Positions 1 to 9,763 of a stretch of DNA of 64,000 nt are shown here, piece by piece. Position 1 is the first letter of the stretch. Every line of letters begins with the position of its first letter. This DNA is from Siphonodentalium dalli. Lineage: Eukaryota; Mollusca; Scaphopoda; Gadilida; Siphonodentaliidae. The position numbers and the translations under genes were made by a program. Where the stretch lies: assembly GCA_032622095.1 (NCBI GenBank), contig CP136061.1, positions 200,562,244-200,626,243 of the forward strand, in the 5' to 3' direction. The notes under the pieces were generated by a model, which worked only from the letters and a program-made list of their open reading frames with translations, ran no database searches and was not told where the DNA came from.

Positions 1-1500
1 AATATGGTATCACCCGAATGGTCTGTTCTAAAAATAGACAAATAAACGGTCCCAATAATATATTCGAAATAAAATCAATATTAATTGATAGAAGCCTTTC
101 TGGACAGGGGTCTTCAGTTCATATTTGTTATTTTATACCCACGCAACTATTTCAAATTTGTTATTTAAAGAGATAATCCATCTTTAAACTGTGTACCGGT
201 AAGTTGATAATCATACAATGTATTTGTTCTCAGTAAAACGAGTTGTACATGATTTCTATTAACGTCTTATGAAGGAAATTTGAACAGCCCAGCAGTTGGT
301 ACATGGTAGGATACGGTTGTGTAAATTATGCATGCTACAAGTTCGAATTGTTCGGTGGAATATAATAGAGCATGTGTTGTCGTTGACTATGCGGCCACAA
401 GGAACTATACCCGCGCAGTCAACGATAAGACATGCTCTATATTTAAACAGTTACGTCATTGTGTTAACTTGGTGTCAAATATGATATGATTTAATTGAGG
501 AAAGTGCAAGTTTAATTCTGACTTAGAATAGCATTCGCTGTAAATATCGTTTGTCTGTGCTGTTGTAAATTGAAGTCCCGCTCCCATAGTCTTCTGTCGT
601 TGTAGTTATGATCAGATCCATTGGCGGGATTTTACGTCAAATGTATGCTGAAGGGTAGAACGCGAGGTGTCCGCGTGTGCACAAGTACTGTATTGATAAA
701 CACATTGACACACGTGTCGGTACCACAAACATGTGATCGGTATGTGTTTATTACTCACCACCCGACCTAGAATCCTAGAATTAAAAAAAAAACACAATTA
801 CAAGCTTTATTCGGTCACATGCAGGGCTATTTTGTCGTACGTGGTGGTTATTTTTATTGTGTACTTAATTTCGGTTTCATGGTTGAGACCAACGCCATTT
901 AAGTTGTGTGACGTCAATGGAATGCCTATGGAACACATGGGTCATATGGATTTGTAAATATGGCACACCAGGAACACTGTAATTCTTGGAACAATCATGT
1001 AATAAATGTCAGTATATAATCATATACTTATCGGAAAGAATGTTGTATTATGGTCACAATGATGTATCATAATCGAAGTTCATGTTAAATGAACGAATAG
1101 CCTTGGTTGTAGGTTATAATTTATAAATAAAATTTACGAAATTATGAAAATGTCCTCAAGAATATACTAAAAGTATAGTATAATGATAGTATGAGTAGAA
1201 TATTATCCACAAAACATATTTGTGCCAGCCGAGCGTTTGCTTATATAGCACATAAATAGTGAACAAATAAGCAAAACACTCAACACCGTGGTGATTTTTT
1301 TTTTGTGATATTGCTTCACGGTGACCCAATCAACACGGAGATATTGAGTGGCGACGATTAGTGAGCGCCATAACGGTATGTTGTAAAAACATGGTCTAGT
1401 TTTAAAGCAAATTTCACTCAGTGTGATATCCACGTTGTTGAGTGTATTGCTTATCGCACACTCTTTCCGTACTGTACTGTAACATGACATGGCCTGTGTT
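1..1500. other. AT-rich stretch without a recognisable gene
   Basis: Both strands contain only short frames with no recognisable motif. There is no RNA-gene fold or long repeat that I can support here. The short frames show no codon-like pattern, and I regard them as chance. Confidence 0.6.
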
Positions 1501-1539
1501 TACCAACACGGCGCGCGATCATGGCAATATAATGCTATT

Positions 1540-1650
1540 TATGCGACATTTATGATTGTTATAAGAACAAAATCTGGCTATATTTTAATATTATTTGTGT
1601 GTTGTTGTTTTTTGGTGGTTTTAACGGATGTGACTATTTTATCAACAATG
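1540..1650 (+). repeat. Interspersed repeat copy, partner at 37.53-37.64 kb
   Basis: About 110 bp here and at 37530-37640 share the same order of words: TATGC.ATATTT, then ATAAGAACAAA, then a T-rich stretch, then GGCGG/GGTGG with GGATGTGA and a TATTTTA block. The two copies are in the same orientation and clearly diverged. This looks like an old interspersed repeat. The family is not recognised. Confidence 0.5.
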
Positions 1651-1744
1651 CACGCTTACTGTATCCTTAAAATACGCACGGGGTGTGTCTGTAATCATTT
1701 TTTGGAAAGTCAGGATGCGTGGTGTGATCGTTATGGTGGCGCGT

Positions 1745-1860
1745 GCGTGATGTATATTGTATTTTGATTTTGTATTTTGTATTTTGTCTTGTATGTCATA
1801 TATTTTCTTGACGAAGGCAATAAAACTATTGAATTGAATTGAAAATTGAATTGTAATTAG
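1745..1860 (+). mobile_element. 3' tail of a truncated LINE/SINE with TTGAA repeats
   Basis: The stretch runs GTATTTTG repeats, then TTCTTGACGAAGGCAATAAA, then ATTGAATTGAATTGAAAATTGAATTG. An AATAAA signal followed by a short TTGAA-type repeat is how many CR1/L2-like non-LTR retrotransposons and their dependent SINEs end. No coding part is left, so this would be a strongly 5'-truncated insertion on the plus strand. The family assignment is inference. Confidence 0.5.
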
Positions 1861-2750
1861 AAGTAACAACGCATTTTATCTACATTTGTTTATGTTCCGA
1901 AGTCTAATCGGCAATTTTCAGATTTTGTTTCGCGAGTTCAAATGAGTTCGTAATCTTTTGAGATTATGTAAGCATCGTGGTAATAGTGTTTCTCCACATT
2001 GAATTAAGGCATTCATTCGGTTGACGACTCATGTGGAGTTCATTGCATAACAGATAGCATGACTCTTCTGGAATAAGCATATTAGTGTCACAATTGCGAA
2101 ATCGTATTAACGTTATTGACGATTTTAGATGAACAGGTAGCTAACGCTTAAAGAGGTAGATCATAGATGAGTACGGGAACGGGGCTTCGACTTAAAACAT
2201 CACTATAACAACTGATATATATAACGAGCTGTTTAACCAGTTCTATATTGTATGAATTATCCCATTCATAAATAAAAGTATAACTTGGAACTACTGTATC
2301 TATTATTAATTTAGATTGGTGTTCAAGTATAACATGAAGTCGACACGCAGAAAACCAGATAATTCAATGCAAAGTATGATTCATATTGATTGGTGGGAAA
2401 GGGTCAGATAATAAATTCAACAATTGTGGTCATTTGTCGAACCTATTATTTGAACTACATGCACGTCAATGGGTATTTAGTATAGAAACGGTTATCTCTA
2501 ACGAAACTGGGATTATATTGAAGGGTAAATCTGCAAAAAACTGATTGTCACTTAACATTTGGGTGTGTGAACACTGAATCCCAGTTAAGACACTATGTGA
2601 CAACCCTTCAATTTTAAGGTGTGTTTTAGTTGTGACATATGTACTTATCAGGCATTGGTCTGTATGTATGGTCGGGCGTGACACCTAGCTGTAGGCGTGG
2701 GCTGTACATATGTGTCTTATGCATGTCTGTGAATTTAAATGGGCTTGGGT
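1861..2750. other. Unassigned AT-rich sequence
   Basis: I see no coding-like frame, RNA fold or repeat in this stretch. Confidence 0.5.
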
Positions 2751-2754
2751 GTAT

Positions 2755-2870
2755 CTCAGCACCTTGTCGGGTGTGTATTAAGTACCTTCTCTCGGGTGTA
2801 TGTCATTTACGTTCTGCCGGGTGTGTCTCGAGTACCTTCTGTCGGGTGTGTCTCAATGCCAAGATGTGTA
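2755..2870 (+). repeat. Short minisatellite, about 33-bp unit
   Basis: The words TCGGGTGTGT, TACCTTCT and GTCTC recur about four times at spacings near 30-35 bp. A 137-codon frame at 2639-3052 runs through it and is rich in Cys, Gly and Val because of the repeat. I do not take it as a gene. Confidence 0.6.
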
Positions 2871-3051
2871 TGTACTTCGATACCTTCGATGGGCTGCTGG
2901 TTCATATAGAGGGTTGGGTGGTTGAGTGGGATACGTTTTCGGGAGCATATCAGTGCTTCTGTCTTGAGTGCATTAAATTTTACAGGCCAGTTAGAAGACC
3001 AGGATTGAAGTTTGTCAATATCCTATGGAATCCTATTACGGCCACTTGCTA

Positions 3052-3345
3052 ATGGCGCTTTCGGCGCTTTCGGCGCGATGCGCCGAAAGCGCCGAAAGCG
3101 ACAAAAAGTGCGCCATTAGTAACGCGCCGAAAGCGCCGAAAGCGCCGAAAGCGCCGAAAGCGACAAAAAGTGCGCCGTAACGGCGCACTATTTGTCGCTT
3201 TCGGCGCTTTCGGCGCGGTGCGCCGAAAGCGACAAAATGTGCGCCATTAGCGTTATTTCGGCGCGCGCCGAAAGCGCCGAAAGCGACAAAATATGCGCCG
3301 TTAGTAACGCGCCGAAAGCGCCGAAAGCGACAAAAAGTGCAGCGT
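3052..3345 (+). repeat. GC-rich modular repeat array, left end of the 2.8-kb element
   Basis: Modules GCGCCGAAA, GCGACAAAAAGTGC and GCCATTAG(TAAC) recur many times, in both orientations at the start, giving nested self-complementary stretches. The array is far more GC-rich than its surroundings. The same modules recur at 5650-5845, so they belong to the element's termini. Confidence 0.85.
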
Positions 3346-3974
3346 TTCCGGCATGCGTAACGAGGTGTAACTTCTGTATGCCATTAAAATGGAGGCGTTT
3401 ATTGTTGACAATTTTTTTCTAAATTTTACACACCGTGAAATTATCTATAAGTTTTATCAGAAATATGGAATTACAATTAGGTGAGTGAACTTCAAAAGCC
3501 ACAGCTCCTGAACCCCCCCCCCCCCCATTCGCATGGATGCAGGGATGTGGTAACGGAGAGTCCAACATGTTCTCTGCCTTGTTTGTTCAATGTTATAAAG
3601 TTCCATGTTAGAACATAAAAAAAGTTCCCATGTTTTGCACTGATGGAATAATATCTCTACAAGCACTATGCAGAGTAAAGTTTCATGGCACAATCTGGGG
3701 GAGGGGTTCTTCTGACTTCAATTTCAACTACATGTTTGGGAGGGGGGTGTCCACCTTGGGAAATTCCAACTGCATCCCCCCTTTAGTCAGAATCAGACCA
3801 ACACAAGTTTGCATTTGCACCCCCCCCCCCCTTGAACCTCAGTCAGGCCTAATTTCTAATATATTCATAAGCCATGGTTTTATATTTCTATATTCCTGGT
3901 ATGAGAACATTGACAGATATTTTAACCTGAACATTTATTAGTTATTTGAAAATTTCAAACCTCATACTCCCCTC

Positions 3975-4590
3975 AGGTTGGAAAATTCTTCAAGTGATGA
4001 CCATTTCTGTCCACAAATTTGACCAAATGTAGTAAAATATTGTTTTGCTAAACTAATTAGCAGTTTTGTATTGGCCATGTGGATGTGGGGCAATGACACA
4101 CCGGGCCGACCATGGTTCGATCCGGTGTGCGAAAATTTAGAAATCTTAACAAGAAAATTTTGAAATCGTAACATCTACACTAGCCTCAAGCCTTCCTACC
4201 GTTGTAAATTTAAACCCTACACCCCCCACTTAGGTTGGAAAATTTCCAACTGATGACAATTCCAATGACAATGTTGACCAAATGTATGACAATATTGTTT
4301 TCTTAAATTAACTAGAAGTTTTTGACTGGCCACGGGGGAGGGACCAGGACACAAGCTTTCCAAGTGTTGGAAATTTCCAATCTGTTACCCCCCCTAAGGT
4401 TGGAAAATTTCCAACTGATGACCATTTCTGTTCAAAGTTTTTACCAAACATAGGAACATTTCCCCCCCCCCCCCCAATAAATTGTTTTATAATCAAACTA
4501 CAAGAACATATTTCACCTATTGTTGGTGTGAAATTTCCAACTAATGTTTTGGCAAGTATGAAATTTCCAACTGTTATACTTTTGACCAAA
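3975..4590 (+). repeat. Diverged tandem repeat with GGTTGGAAAATTTCC core
   Basis: Three copies of a segment with GGTTGGAAAATT, CCAACTGATGACCATTTCTG and TTGACCAAATGTA begin near 3975, 4230 and 4395. Shorter AAATTTCCAACT echoes follow to 4590. Each copy is interrupted by C-runs. A B-box-like GGTTCGATCC occurs once at about 4111, but without a convincing A box. I see no coding capacity. Confidence 0.55.
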
Positions 4591-4632
4591 GTTGGGGGGC
4601 TAACTACTAGTATACGTGCGAAATAAATCTCT

Positions 4633-4748
4633 GTAGTTCCACTGGTAACGATGCTACCGGAATTTGCCTGTAAATATCATGCAAATTATCTCACAAGAAT
4701 AAATCATACAGGTATTTGGAGGTAGCACTGGTAGTACAAGTGGAACTA
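4633..4748. repeat. 116-bp foldback unit
   Basis: The segment starts TAGTTCCACT and ends AGTGGAACTA with an offset. Further pairs are GCTACC with GGTAGC and TGCCTGTA with TACAGGTA. The whole 116 bp folds into an imperfect hairpin. This is the size and form of a short MITE or foldback unit nested in the 2.8-kb element. Confidence 0.5.
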
Positions 4749-5649
4749 TATAAATGTTACTTCCGATGTCTTTCGCTCTGGTAAAGATGCATGTTAGGTG
4801 CATATTTTCGTTCATATTCTGGCACCATGTGGTTTTCTATGACGAAATGTCCACAAAAATGTACCTTGCAAACTTGCCAGCGTATGAACGTACCCTGAAT
4901 CATGTTTGTCCCACAAAAATATTCATGATTGCCAATTACTCAATCAATATATTCACTGCAAGTCTATCACAGCTAGTGACAGTCAGTTGTGGTGTTCAAT
5001 TATTAACAGACTTTTTCATTATATTACATTTAATTACATGCGGCAACACTCACTTAAAAAGTTGCTCAAATGTATGCATACTAATCACTTGACTATATTT
5101 AGACTCATTTATAGTGAAAATTCATACATGTGTTAAGTACCATATTAATAAATAATTTTAAATCTGAATAATGACAAATTATAGCATTTAGAGGTGTATC
5201 TACAGCAAAATTCAGCCCCTCCCTTTTAAAATTGATACATAGGCCTATACATTGTACACATATGGCCATGTCCGATCTGCACTGAGGTGCCGGGAGCATC
5301 CAAGGGCATCGGGGGGGGGGGGAGCCTACAAAAATGGCACTTTTCTGCCCAAAAAAGGGAATTTTCTCCGCAAACTCGGAAAAAACAACCATAAATTCAT
5401 TGTGGCAAAAATCCCTATTTTAAAGGTATTTGTCGGTTTTTATGGCCGTTTTTGACAAAAAATTAATATTCCTTGTGAAATTGGTGGTATTTGGACCCAA
5501 AAAGTTACATTTTGCTATAAAAACACGAGATTAAACACAGCATTTTCTGTCTCCAGAAAAAGGGCAAGTCCTGCCCCCTTGGTCAAGGGCAGGGGATCAG
5601 CTGCCCCCTCTTCCGGCACCCCTGCTGGGCTGATCACATACTTAATTGT

Positions 5650-5845
5650 ATACATGCGCTAATGGCGCACCGCGCCGAATGCCCTAATGGCGCACCGCGC
5701 TAATGGCGCACTTTCTGTCGCTTTCGGCGCTTTCGGCGCGCGCCGAAACAACGCTAATGGCGCACTTTTTGTCGCTTTCGGCGCGCGCGCCGAAAGCGCC
5801 GAAAGCGACAAAAAGTGCGCCGAAAGCGCCATTAGCAAGTGGCCG
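5650..5845 (-). repeat. GC-rich modular repeat array, right end of the 2.8-kb element
   Basis: The array uses the same modules as at 3052-3345, largely in reverse complement: GCTAATGGCGCAC, TTTTTGTCGCTTTCGGCGC and GCGCGCGCC. It ends in the right terminal inverted repeat at 5859. Confidence 0.85.
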
Positions 5846-5906
5846 TAATAGGATTCCATAATATCCCGTTGTAGCATTATCACTCCAATATGAGGAGCAC
5901 CGGTTA

Positions 5907-7370
5907 GTATAGTGACTTAACGTTTTTGTTGGAACGGACTGACAAAAGTGCCATTTGTTTATATTATGTCAAGTTATGTGTGCCCTTTCAGAAAGTGAAC
6001 TAGAAATAAGTTTCTGTTCAATATTAACCCTTGTTTACAGTGTAAATCCAAGATGGCCGCCAAATCCAATCATTATTTCACCATGACGTTCCAAGTGGTA
6101 CAAAATTTAAGGCACATGCCCAATAAAGTGGTCATTCCACCCGCCATTGTCATACTTTGAAGATAGTATGAACCCAGGCTGACCAAATTGGAAATGTATC
6201 ACTTTTTGTGGACAAAAAACCTGAAATTTTGTCATAAAATCTTTCTCGTTTCAATTATTTTGGAATAATAAACGGACAATTTCTCAAAACTATTCCAGTG
6301 TAGATCACAGGTTAAGATTAAAAACATTTCGGAAATATATACTGCAAACAATTCATAAAAGATCTGGGACAAATTCGTAATCATATTTTAGAAATTTGGA
6401 TTATGTTACCCCTCACCTAAAAAATCATGAATTTATTTTGTGTGATAAACATACCATAGAACATGGATGAGAATTAACAAACGACACTCGTCGATCACAT
6501 TTCTAAATACTGTAATGATAATTATATACACAATAACCAAAGTTGAAATTTACAACTTTTTCGACTAAGAATATGCAATCTTGTAAGAACAATGTTAGAA
6601 CATTCTTGTCATTTCAAATATTTTGGTCGTATAAATGGTCATTTACTCATAGGATATTTGCGATAGTTCACAATATTTGGTTTTATGTTTTTGACATATA
6701 TACTGAAAACAATTATACATTTTATGTGGCTAATATCATATTAGTAATATGTAACATTTCAGAAAATTTGGTTTGTTACCCCTCACCCCAAAAGTCTCGA
6801 AAATGTGACTTTGTTGTAAGGATTCAATAAACCTTTAGCTAAATCTTATAAAGTGAGTCTGTCGATCGTAATTCGTCATATATGATTTGTAACAACCTCA
6901 TTGTCAGAATACTGTTGAAATTTACAATTGTAGCCTAATAACAATTATATTTGATAATTTCAAATATTTTCAACCAATATGAGGACAATTTCTCAACATT
7001 TCCCAAGATAATATAAAATATGCGGTCTTAAAAGTTTCGAAAATGAATGTCTAATACAACACATTTAAAGGCTTATACATGTCATGTCATGGTGAAATAG
7101 AATAACATAAAAAGAAATCTATTATACCATCACTAGATATATTTGAAGGTATTGACCCAATATCATTGACTTATGTAATCTAGCATACAAGAGGGGTGTA
7201 TATATAGACATTTATTTCAGATCAAAACTTGAAATTGTCCATCAATAATACACATAACATAAATATGGCCTATCTTTGTTTATACTGTGTTCTTAAATTC
7301 ATGTCTGTTATGTTATATCAGTATACAGTTCACAGTCTAATCATATCAGCCAAAATATAGCAACTCATAG
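5907..7370. repeat. Left arm, 3' non-coding part of the DTDV element
   Basis: This stretch is AT-rich with no coding frames. It contains two spaced GTTACCCCTCACC words (about 6409 and 6776), which recur as GGTGAGGGGTAAC at about 20440 and 20795. That pairing is one of the clearest landmarks of the long inverted repeat. Other paired landmarks are TTTCACCATGACGTTCCAA (6079) and CTTGTAAGAACA (6580). Confidence 0.7.
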
Positions 7371-7910
7371 ATTGTCATGTTATAGAATAGAAGAATAGAC
7401 TAATCATTTATTAAAGTGACATGTGTTACAAGCATATAATAAATTCATCACATACAGGTGATAAATATAACACCCGGCCATCGAGGCCTATATGTCACTA
7501 TGAGGATGGAATATTTTTCTATGCTGATTGCGCAGCTAGAGTGGAAATCATCCACTCTTTTTTGACAAAACTTGTTGTCTGACTTTGTAACATTTAAACA
7601 GGTATTTGCCAAAAGGGATGTGAAGTCTGTCAACAAGGATACTCAGAAGTTGATTTTCAGTAAGGTTATTTATGCGACCATAAGCGCGTTTAACTGTACA
7701 CATAAACTCGTTTCGCAATTTAGAGTATGCTGGACATTTGAATACAAAATGCATTTCATCTTCAACATCACCCGAGTTGCATACGATGCAATATCGTTCA
7801 TCTACGCTTGTATTTGTATATCGACCAGTTTCAATGGCTAGTGGTAACACGCCACATCTGAATTGAGCAAAGATTGAGCGTTCAGATTTACTTAAAGTGC
7901 TATTCACATA
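7371..7910 (-). mobile_element. 5'-truncated LINE, C-terminal Cys/His domain only
   Basis: The insertion interrupts the left arm between CAACTCATAG (to 7370) and GGTTCAAACCGGTG (from 7912), which are contiguous in the right arm. On the minus strand, 7548-7907 encodes 119 residues with RCGVLPLAIETGRY, then C-x2-C (CIVCNSG), VEDEMHFVF, KCP and YSKLR. This is the pattern of the Cys/His-rich C-terminus of many invertebrate non-LTR retrotransposons. The minus-strand 3' end, at the low coordinates, carries AATAAATG and a short AT-rich tail. A CATAG repeat at both edges is a possible target duplication. The reverse-transcriptase domain is absent. Confidence 0.65.
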
Positions 7911-7952
7911 GGGTTCAAACCGGTGCCTGTGTTTATGCGTTGAACAAATGTT

Positions 7953-9130
7953 TTAGGCATTCTTAATATCACAATTACATATACATAACTCTGTGCATGG
8001 TAAATCAGCTTTTGCACATTTGCATCAGTTACAAGTTTGGGATTTGCAACAACACTTAATCAGTTCTGAACACACAGCTACAGCTTGTCATGACAAGTGT
8101 ACTTTCCTGGTAGACGGCTCGTTTTATATGCTGTATTAGAGCCCCTTGTGTCGGCGGAAGACCTTCTATTGAACGACAAGTTTTGGAGAAGAATTCACTT
8201 CGTGCTCGTTAATCAGGAGATTTTGACAACCTTTATTATACGTAATGATAATGAAACGTTCGAGTTCTTTGAAAATATCTGAGGACGAATCTAATTGTAT
8301 AAAAAGTTGATTCCCCAATAGAAGAAATGTATCTGTGAACGCGGGATAATTTTGTAATCCAGAAACTTTTGTTGCCCTTTCCATGTAAGAAGGAAGTGGT
8401 ATCACAACCAGATATTGAACAAAAAGTTTGTACGTAATGGTTAGAGCACAAGAATTGTTCTTTACCAGAATAAATCGAGTCGAAGACGAGATTTATTCTG
8501 GTATAGAACTATTCGCGTGGTCTGATCGACTTAGAGCACAATCGATCCCACATAATGCATTCAACTTAAAATGTGCCGTTGAGCGTGTTTTGACCACGAT
8601 GCACAACCAGTGCGCTGGCCGCGATTGGACACAATAGCCGGTTATCAACGCCCAACAACGAGATTAACATGAACTAATCGCCGTTGAATGTGAATAGATA
8701 TGTCAAAAACAACACGGACTGGCCCCAATTTGAAGCGCCCGTGCGATTTGTCTGTTATGAGTTGCGTGTGCCTAACAATGGGATAATCACTGAATTATTC
8801 CTTCGCCAGCCTTGGGAATTGTTGTGCTTTACCAAAAATCAGGGAACGATTGTAACAATGGGATTGTGCTCTAAAGATAAACAGTTGTCGACGCCCAGAG
8901 CGTAAAATGAGCTGTTGACATGGTAAAATGTTTCCGTTTTGACTGTTCCTAGATAACTCCACATATCAGCAGCACTGGACAGCATCGGTAAACTTTGAAA
9001 ACTGACCGATGAGAATTACCAGGACATCTGTGTCAACAGTCCGAATATAGATTGCTGTCAGCCCACAAGAAAGCGCATGAATAATGTGCGGAATGAAACT
9101 AGCCGTCAACCAGGCAGGATTGTGGTAGAC
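7953..9130 (-). pseudogene. Broken DTDV/GCDTTS-family gene, left copy
   Basis: On the minus strand, in 5' to 3' order, fragments in shifting frames read as follows. RTVDTDVLVILIGQF (DTDV at 9023-9034) follows an Ile/His-rich helix-like stretch. SGCDTTSFLHGKGNKS has GCDTTS at 8392-8409. LERFIIITY and INEHEVN come next. Last is a Cys-rich end, CSELIKCCC, CKCAKADLPCTELCICNC, then stop at 7953. From memory, the order DTDV, GCDTTS-x-GKGK, NEAR-like, Cys-rich tail marks a large uncharacterised family in cnidarians and molluscs. The conserved Asp residues suggest a metal-dependent nuclease-like fold, which is inference. The N-terminus is missing because the inverted copy begins at about 9128-9142. 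Frameshifts, stops and an extra 430 bp between the two acidic motifs make it non-functional. Confidence 0.6.
8443..8876. mobile_element. Small inverted-repeat insertion inside the DTDV gene
   Basis: TTAGAGCACAA at 8442-8452 pairs with TTGTGCTCTAA at about 8866-8876. A third copy, TTAGAGCACAATC, sits at 8530. The DTDV-to-GCDTTS spacing is about 640 nt, larger than I expect for the family, and removing this segment brings it near 200-250 nt. A local hairpin with 17-18-bp arms built on CCAGAATAAATC lies at 8457-8507. A MITE with TA or TTA duplication is possible. The boundaries and superfamily are uncertain. Confidence 0.35.
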
Positions 9131-9143
9131 TTGTCATGAAATA

Positions 9144-9359
9144 GCAATTCCAATACCTGAACCGTGTGACTGGGGATGGACAGTTGCAGACATTGGGTGT
9201 AAACCATTTTGGACTACATTACCAGATGCTGCAGATGTGTGTTCATAACTCATTAAGTGTTGTTGAAAATCCCAAACTTGTAACAGTTGCAAATGTGCAA
9301 AAGCTGATTTACCACGCACATATATATGTATATGTAATTGTGATATTAAGAATGCCTAA
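9144..9359 (+). pseudogene. DTDV-family gene, right copy, C-terminal end only
   Basis: The plus strand reads IPEPCDWGWTVADIG, KPFWTTLPDAADVCS, stop, LIKCC, stop, KSQTCNSCKCAKADLP, then CICNCDIKNA and a stop at 9357-9359. The Cys-rich part matches the minus-strand copy at 7953-8072 almost residue for residue. The WGW and WTTLP block upstream is the kind of segment that precedes the Cys tail in this family. Two in-frame stops show that it is dead. It sits directly against the truncated 5' end of the opposite-strand copy. The junction is near CTTGTCATGA, a word that forms part of the palindrome CTTGTCATGACAAG at 8086-8099 in the left copy. Confidence 0.6.
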
Positions 9360-9409
9360 AATATTTGTCCAACATATAAACACAGTCACCGGTGATTTAA
9401 ACATAACAC

Positions 9410-9763
9410 TATGAGTTGCTATCAATCGGCTGCTATGATCAGACTGTGAACATAATAGTTATATAACATAACAAACATGAATTTAAGAACACAGTATAAA
9501 CACAGATAGGCCATCTTTATGTCATGCGTATCAACGATGGACAGAATAAAGTGGTGATCTGAAATACATGTCTATATCTACACCCCTCTTGTATGCTAGA
9601 TTGTACAAGTCAATGATATTGGGTCAATACCTTCAAATATATCTATTGATGGTATAATAGATTTTTTGAATTTGATTCTATTTCACCATGACATGACATG
9701 TATACACCTTTACAAGTGTTGTATTCGACATTCAGTTTCTAAACTTTTAAGACCTCATATAGT
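9410..9763. repeat. Right arm of the long inverted repeat, piece 1
   Basis: This is the reverse complement of about 7020-7370. Landmarks are ATGAGTTGCTAT (9411) against CAACTCATAG (7361), TGTTCTTAAATTCATG on the left against CATGAATTTAAGAACA on the right, and CACCCCTCTTGTATGCTAGA against its complement at about 7182. It ends at about 9763, where an unrelated insertion begins. Confidence 0.75.

Larger units (their letters stand above)
3025..5859. mobile_element. 2.8-kb element with 43-bp perfect terminal inverted repeats
   Basis: The sequence from 3025 (ATGGAATCCTATTACGGCC and on) is repeated exactly in reverse complement, ending at 5859, over 43 bp. Outside the ends the flanks read AATATCC(T) at 3017-3024 and AATATCC(C) at 5860-5867. 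This is a 7-bp duplication, or an 8-bp one with one mismatch. Inside each end sits a GC-rich modular repeat, and the centre is AT-rich. No transposase frame is visible, so it is a non-autonomous DNA transposon or foldback-like element. An 8-bp duplication would be compatible with hAT or P superfamilies, but the terminal sequence does not decide this. Confidence 0.8.

Noticed and set aside
2639-3052. 137-codon Cys/Gly/Val-rich frame
   Set aside because: It runs through a 33-bp minisatellite and into the terminal repeat of the adjacent element. The Cys pattern follows the repeat period and not a domain.
4081-4140. B-box-like GGTTCGATCC suggesting a tRNA or SINE
   Set aside because: No A box at the right distance and no cloverleaf. 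The word is part of a short self-complementary ACACCGG...CCGGTGT stretch.
4754-5092. 112-codon hydrophobic frame
   Set aside because: It overlaps another plus-strand frame at 4906-5136, lies in the AT-rich interior of an inverted-repeat element, and has no motif or charge pattern suggesting a real membrane protein.
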